Source of the DNA: Flavobacterium psychrophilum
Lineage (GTDB): Bacteria > Bacteroidota > Bacteroidia > Flavobacteriales > Flavobacteriaceae
Assembly: GCA_945869365.1 (NCBI GenBank)
Contig: CAMBOW010000032.1
Coordinates: 1-18,151, forward strand
Length of the DNA stretch: 18,151 nt
Reading direction: 5' to 3'
The notes under the pieces were generated by a model, which was given only the letters and a program-made list of their open reading frames with translations, had not been told where the DNA came from and searched no databases. This document shows positions 13,948 to 18,151 of the stretch, one piece after another (position 1 is the stretch's first letter; every line of letters starts with the position of its first letter). The position numbers and the translations under genes were made by a program.

Positions 13948-14733
13948 ATGGGCACAAAAATTAAGCTTTTCGACTTGCGGTATTTTATTCAATTTTCCTA
14001 CAACGGTACAGCCTATCACGGTTGGCAAATACAGCCCAATGCCCTTTCGGTACAAGAAGTGCTTAGCCAAGCGATTCATACTATTTTGGGCTTGCCAATA
14101 GCGCTCACCGGCGCTGGCCGAACCGATACGGGCGTACATGCCAAGGAAATGTTTGCCCATTTGGATGTAGAACAAGAAATTGACACCGAAAAATTGGTTT
14201 ATAAACTCAATGCATTTCTTCCTAAAGATATTGCTGTTTCCAAAATTTTTCCTGTTTCAGATGAAGCGCATGTGCGATTTGACGCAACCAAACGCACCTA
14301 CGAGTACCACATTCACACCCAAAAAAATCCGTTTTTGGAGCAGTTAAGTTGGTATGTTCAACAAACGATTGATGTGCCCCTCATGAACGAAGCCGCCAAG
14401 CAATTGCTCCTGCATACTGATTTTCAGTGCTTTTCAAAAGTGAATACCGACGTAGCCACTTTTGACTGTAAAATTTACAAAGCGAATTGGACGCTTGAGA
14501 ACCAGCAATTGGTTTTTACGATTTCGGCCGATCGATTTTTGCGCAACATGGTAAGAGCCATTGTAGGCACACTTATAAATGTTGGGCTGCACAAAACCTC
14601 ACTCGCAGAATTTGAACAAATTATCAAAAGCAAAAACCGCTCCGAAGCTGGATTTTCGGTACCCGCACACGGCTTGTACTTAACCCGAATTGAATACCCT
14701 TATCTTCCTAACCTACCTGAAATTGCCCCATGA
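13948..14733 (+). CDS. truA: tRNA pseudouridine(38-40) synthase
   Basis: Converts uridines 38-40 in the anticodon stem-loop of tRNAs to pseudouridine. With the ATG at 13948 the protein has 261 residues, close to the family norm. The domain begins at LRYFIQFSYNGTAYHGWQIQPN (10-31). The catalytic aspartate is D60 in GAGRTDTGVHA (55-65). Other landmarks are RFDATKRTYEYHI and the C-terminal DRFLRNMVRAIVGTLINVG. The open frame extends to a TTG at 13876, but the extra residues are not family-like. A TTG at 13975, directly before RYFIQF, is an alternative start. Its TGA overlaps the ATG of the ABC transporter gene in ATGA, so the two are translationally coupled. Confidence 0.95.
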   Translation: MGTKIKLFDLRYFIQFSYNGTAYHGWQIQPNALSVQEVLSQAIHTILGLPIALTGAGRTDTGVHAKEMFAHLDVEQEIDTEKLVYKLNAFLPKDIAVSKIFPVSDEAHVRFDATKRTYEYHIHTQKNPFLEQLSWYVQQTIDVPLMNEAAKQLLLHTDFQCFSKVNTDVATFDCKIYKANWTLENQQLVFTISADRFLRNMVRAIVGTLINVGLHKTSLAEFEQIIKSKNRSEAGFSVPAHGLYLTRIEYPYLPNLPEIAP

Positions 14734-16502
14734 AAGCCACCGCCTTTGATACCCAAGTTTTTCGACGCATCATCACCTACACCAAACCCTACAAAAACCG
14801 GTATTATGGGGTTATCGCTTTTGCTATTTTTTTATCTGTTTTTGCTGCTTTACGTCCATATTTACTGAAGCAAACAGTCGATTTATACATCAAAACACAG
14901 GATGCACAAGGCTTGCTGTTTTATGTGAGTTTAATGGGCATCGTGCTTTTGGCCGAAGTGTTTTCGCAATACTATTTTGTGTATTGGGCCAATTGGTTGG
15001 GGCAGGACATTGTGAAAGACATTCGCGTAAAATTGTTTCAGCACCTGTTGCAATTTCGGATGAAATATTTTGACTCCGCTCCTGTGGGCCAATTGGTTAC
15101 GCGCTCGGTGTCGGACATTGAGCAAATTGCCAAGATCTTTAGCCAGGGCTTGTTTATGATTATTAGCGATTTACTCAAAATGGTAGTTATCCTGGCCTTT
15201 ATGTTTTACATGAACTGGAAACTCACTTGGATTGTGGTGGCCGCCATGCCGGTTTTGGTGTTTTTTACCCGCATCTTTCAGCGCAAAATGCAATTGGCCT
15301 TCGAGGATGTGCGCAACCAAATTTCACACATGAACACCTTTGTGCAAGAACGTGTAACCGGAATGAAAATCGTACAGTTATTTCATCGGGAAGCCATTGA
15401 AGCCGAAAAATTTGCCGCCATCAACGACAAACACCGAAAAGCCTGGATTAAAACCATTTTATACAACTCGATCTTTTTCCCGATTGCCGATATTATTTCC
15501 TCGCTTTCCTTGGGATTTGTAGTGCTGTATGGCGGAATCAACATTCTGAACGGAGACCAGTTTACCACCTTTGGGGATTTGTTTTCCTACACCATGTTTA
15601 TTGGCATGTTGTTTAATCCGTTGCGTCAAATTGCTGATAAATTTAACGAAATGCAAATGGGCATGATTGCCGCCAACCGTGTATTTGATATTTTGGATAC
15701 CCAAGAAGAACTGCAAGAATCGGGTGCGATTGAAGCACCCAAATTTAAGGGCAACATTCGTTTTGATCAAGTGCATTTTAGTTATGTGCCCGGCGAAGAA
15801 GTAATCAAAGGCATCAGTTTTGAGGTAATAGCCGGACAAACGGTAGCTATAGTTGGCGCTACAGGAGCCGGAAAATCAACCATTATTAATTTGCTAAATC
15901 GATTTTACGAAATTGACAAAGGCGCCATTTTTATTGATGGCATCAATGTCAATGCCTTTCGATTGGGATCTATTCGCCAACAGATTGCCGTGGTGTTGCA
16001 AGATGTTTTTCTATTTGCCGATACGATTCTGAACAACATTACCTTGAATAATCCAGCCATAAGTCAAGAACAAGTAGACGAAGCAGCGAAAAATATTGGC
16101 CTGCACGAGTTTATCCTGAGTTTGCCGGGCGGATACGACTATAACGTAAAAGAACGCGGCGTAATGCTTTCATCGGGCCAACGCCAATTGATTGCATTTT
16201 TGCGTGCCTATGTGAGTGCGCCGAGTATATTAATTTTGGACGAAGCCACCTCTTCTATCGATAGTTATTCGGAAGAATTAATTCAGCATGCTACCGCCAA
16301 AATTACCCAAGGTAGAACGTCGATTATTATTGCCCACCGATTGGCCACGATCATGAATGCAGATACAATCATTGTGATGGACAAAGGGAAAATTGTCGAA
16401 AAAGGCACACACACCGACTTACTCAAAAATGAAAAGGGGTATTATAAAAAACTATATGATGCGCAATTTGTTACCGAAACAACTGATCCTGTGGGCTCAT
16501 AA
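14730..16502 (+). CDS. ABC exporter, fused permease-ATPase (MsbA/LmrA-type half transporter)
   Basis: A 590-residue half-transporter that should dimerise in the inner membrane. The type I exporter membrane domain (about 20-320) has six helices. The nucleotide-binding domain (about 340-580) carries Walker A GATGAGKST (376-384), the Q-loop at Q424 in VLQDVFLF, signature LSSGQ (480-484), Walker B ILILDE (500-505), D-loop SSID (508-511) and switch histidine H536. The signature has Ser in place of the first Gly of LSGGQ, but serine is often seen there in this exporter subfamily. Family members export lipids, drugs or peptides; nothing here fixes the substrate. It overlaps truA by four bases; I recall this pairing from other Flavobacteriaceae, so it may be conserved by position rather than function. 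Confidence 0.94.
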   Translation: MKATAFDTQVFRRIITYTKPYKNRYYGVIAFAIFLSVFAALRPYLLKQTVDLYIKTQDAQGLLFYVSLMGIVLLAEVFSQYYFVYWANWLGQDIVKDIRVKLFQHLLQFRMKYFDSAPVGQLVTRSVSDIEQIAKIFSQGLFMIISDLLKMVVILAFMFYMNWKLTWIVVAAMPVLVFFTRIFQRKMQLAFEDVRNQISHMNTFVQERVTGMKIVQLFHREAIEAEKFAAINDKHRKAWIKTILYNSIFFPIADIISSLSLGFVVLYGGINILNGDQFTTFGDLFSYTMFIGMLFNPLRQIADKFNEMQMGMIAANRVFDILDTQEELQESGAIEAPKFKGNIRFDQVHFSYVPGEEVIKGISFEVIAGQTVAIVGATGAGKSTIINLLNRFYEIDKGAIFIDGINVNAFRLGSIRQQIAVVLQDVFLFADTILNNITLNNPAISQEQVDEAAKNIGLHEFILSLPGGYDYNVKERGVMLSSGQRQLIAFLRAYVSAPSILILDEATSSIDSYSEELIQHATAKITQGRTSIIIAHRLATIMNADTIIVMDKGKIVEKGTHTDLLKNEKGYYKKLYDAQFVTETTDPVGS

Positions 16503-16533
16503 AAATTCCAATTACTGCTAAATAAATAAAAAC

Positions 16534-16541
16534 TATTTTTG
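16534..16541 (+). promoter_or_regulatory. Candidate -7 box of the PAP2 gene pair
   Basis: TATTTTTG is an exact TAnnTTTG match, 18 bases before the ATG at 16560, in an AT-rich spacer of 57 bases after the ABC transporter. No terminator is visible between the genes, so read-through is also possible. Confidence 0.42.
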
Positions 16542-16559
16542 ATTTTTTAAATTCTAATT

Positions 16560-17540
16560 ATGCGCTTTTCAAAAATTGTTGTCCTTTTCTTTTATGGTTT
16601 TGCAATACAAACCCTATCGGCCCAACAACTAGATAGTGTTGCGGTAAACCGGCAAGTGTTTCAAGTTTCCCCTGAACTCACCTACAGTTACAAAGCCCCA
16701 AAAATGTGGGACATGTTTCGGTTTATTCCGACTGATTTATATGAATTAGGGAAATTTACCGTGCAAAAAGAAAACCTGAAATGGGACGGATTGGCGCTGG
16801 GATCTACCTTAGTTATTTTGCCTTATGACCAAAAATTAATCGATGAATCGGGCAAACTGGGCGAACAATGGGGCTGGACCAATGAGACGTTATCCTACAA
16901 AAGAATACTTGGACTAGAAGTAGTTCCCACTAGTATTTCGTCGGCAATTTATTATATCGGAAACGGCAATACCACCTTGCTCTTGAGCGGATTTTTTTAT
17001 GCTGTGGGAAAAATAGGCCCCGATGACTACCGCGCGCTGAATACCTCAAACGAATTGGTTGAGGCGTTAATTTCGGTAGGCATCACCACCCAAACAATCA
17101 AGCGCATTACCGGCAGACAAAGTCCATTTGCCTCGACACAAGCTGGAGGGCATTGGACACCATTTCCTAGTTTTACATCCTATTCTAGCGATACCCCCAA
17201 TTATGACGCTGTTCCTTCAGGACATATGGCTACCTGGTTTGCCACCTTTACCATTATTGGCGAAAATTACCCCGAATACAAATGGATCAAACCGGTGGGG
17301 TATGGTTTGGGGGGTGTTATGGCCTTAAATATGATGAGCGGAAAAGTGCATTGGGCTTCCGATTATCCCATTGCTATTTTGATTGGTTGCGTGATGGGAA
17401 AAAACATTGCCCAACGTAGAATTGTCAAAACAAACTCTGCTGATCCGCTCTTGAAACCCAAGAGAACAACGTTCAATACCCGTTACAATTTTAACCGAAT
17501 ACTCAACACCAATGTGGTGGGTGCGACCATCACGTTTTAA
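16560..17540 (+). CDS. PAP2-superfamily membrane protein with altered active-site residues
   Basis: A 326-residue protein with a signal peptide (cut near LSAQ, 19-22), an N-terminal extracytoplasmic segment and a PAP2 (type 2 phosphatidic acid phosphatase) domain at about 125-290. The three PAP2 motifs can be placed. Motif 1 is K181...S188-P189, where the usual RP is SP (R186 lies two residues earlier). Motif 2 is PSGH (219-222), with the catalytic-type histidine intact. Motif 3 is NMMSGKVHWASD (257-268), with H264 and D268 present but M258 where SRxxxxxHxxxD has arginine. Lipid-phosphate hydrolysis, on lipid A or undecaprenyl carriers for example, is therefore uncertain for this copy. It may belong to a Bacteroidota subfamily that shares these changes. 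A canonical PAP2 gene follows 4 bases after its stop. Confidence 0.88.
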   Translation: MRFSKIVVLFFYGFAIQTLSAQQLDSVAVNRQVFQVSPELTYSYKAPKMWDMFRFIPTDLYELGKFTVQKENLKWDGLALGSTLVILPYDQKLIDESGKLGEQWGWTNETLSYKRILGLEVVPTSISSAIYYIGNGNTTLLLSGFFYAVGKIGPDDYRALNTSNELVEALISVGITTQTIKRITGRQSPFASTQAGGHWTPFPSFTSYSSDTPNYDAVPSGHMATWFATFTIIGENYPEYKWIKPVGYGLGGVMALNMMSGKVHWASDYPIAILIGCVMGKNIAQRRIVKTNSADPLLKPKRTTFNTRYNFNRILNTNVVGATITF

Positions 17541-17544
17541 TGCC

Positions 17545-18084
17545 ATGAAAAAATTCCTATTCGCCCTACTATTCCTGTTTGTTATTTCGCCAAACTGCCT
17601 CGCTCAAAATAAAGCAGTCACCTCAGCAGGTGACATCCTGCAATTTGCGATTCCAGCTGCTGCATTAACTGCGACCTTATTTTGCAAAGAAGACCAAGCA
17701 AAACCCACTTGGCAATTCATTAAAACTTTTGGTACGGCGGTAATTACGACGCAAATATTAAAACAAGCCATCAACAAACCCAGGCCCGATGGGGGAAGTT
17801 ATTCGTTCCCTTCAGGCCATACCACCAGTGCCTTTGCCGGTGCGGCTTTTATTCAGCGAAAATACGGTTGGTCGTCGGGTATTCCCAGTTATGCTTTGGC
17901 AACTTTTGTGGGTTACTCCCGCGTACAAGCCAAACGACATGATACTTGGGATGTTTTGGCCGGAGCCTCTATTGGGATAGCCTCGGCCTATATTTTTGCC
18001 AAACCCTACCACGATTCAAAAGTAGGGTTGCTATTTGACAAATCAAAAAGTACCTATACCGTGGGGTTAACCTACGCCTATTAA
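17545..18084 (+). CDS. PAP2-family phosphatase with canonical motifs
   Basis: A 179-residue PAP2 phosphatase with signal peptide MKKFLFALLFLFVISPNCLA. All three motifs are complete: KQAINKPRP (73-81), PSGH (89-92) and SRVQAKRHDTWD (125-136). It is short for the superfamily, with only four or five hydrophobic segments. It ends in STYTVGLTYAY, a short beta-like tail with a terminal aromatic residue beyond the PAP2 fold. The ATG at 17545 lies 4 bases after the upstream stop; an earlier in-frame GTG/ATG would overlap the upstream gene and spoil the signal peptide. Likely substrates are lipid or isoprenoid phosphates in the envelope (lipid A 1- or 4'-phosphate, undecaprenyl diphosphate, phosphatidate), and the sequence does not say which. 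Confidence 0.9.
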   Translation: MKKFLFALLFLFVISPNCLAQNKAVTSAGDILQFAIPAAALTATLFCKEDQAKPTWQFIKTFGTAVITTQILKQAINKPRPDGGSYSFPSGHTTSAFAGAAFIQRKYGWSSGIPSYALATFVGYSRVQAKRHDTWDVLAGASIGIASAYIFAKPYHDSKVGLLFDKSKSTYTVGLTYAY

Positions 18085-18151
18085 TCACAAAATAGCGCGA
18101 TAATTTTCAGCCTTATTTTAGAATTTATCCTTATTTTTGGGCTGCCAAAAA

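Noticed and set aside
18108..18144. CAGCC...GGCTG inverted repeat after the last gene
   Set aside because: Only five pairs with a 27-base AT loop and no T-run directly after it; too weak to call a terminator.

Overview
The window looks like ordinary chromosome from a member of the Flavobacteriaceae (Bacteroidota), probably Flavobacterium or a close relative. Support comes from the protein families (DUF4920, DUF4293, a Rho with a long low-complexity insertion, a secreted nuclease with a type IX sorting tail), from start codons without Shine-Dalgarno sequences, and from several upstream TAnnTTTG-type -7 boxes. There is no phage, insertion sequence, CRISPR array, tRNA or rRNA. I did not find a clear new multi-gene system. 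The most unusual stretch is a gene-free interval built largely from seven-base repeats.

Layout. 1-1494 (minus): a tightly coupled operon of a DUF4920 lipoprotein, a cytochrome c'-like CXXCH lipoprotein and mnmD (cut by the window edge). 1495-2066: a 572-bp gene-free interval with at least five different heptamer repeat families. 2067-3134 (plus): ilvE, which meets a minus-strand MazG-like pyrophosphohydrolase (3167-3556) at a shared terminator. 3635-4907 (plus): a 62-residue membrane protein and a membrane-anchored SRPBCC + GyrI-like fusion. 4950-6328 (plus): an ECF sigma factor, a one-helix probable anti-sigma protein and a secreted CpxP/Spy-like helical protein, a likely envelope-stress module. 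6471-8453: Kup potassium transporter. 8561-10896: an RsmB-like RNA m5C methyltransferase, then a secreted endonuclease I. 10987-12678 (minus): rho, divergent from the DUF4293 membrane protein (12864-13274). 13338-13832 (minus): a YfcE-like phosphoesterase, divergent from truA and an ABC exporter that overlaps it by four bases (13948-16502). 16560-18084: two PAP2 phosphatase-family proteins, the first with changed active-site residues and the second canonical.

How the genes fit together. Housekeeping functions dominate: tRNA/rRNA modification (mnmD, rsmB-like, truA), branched-chain amino acids (ilvE), nucleotide clean-up (MazG-like), transcription termination (rho) and potassium uptake (kup). 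Envelope functions are interleaved: sigma module, ABC exporter, PAP2 pair and secreted nuclease. Transcription units are separated by compact hairpin terminators with A- and T-runs, several of which can work in both directions.
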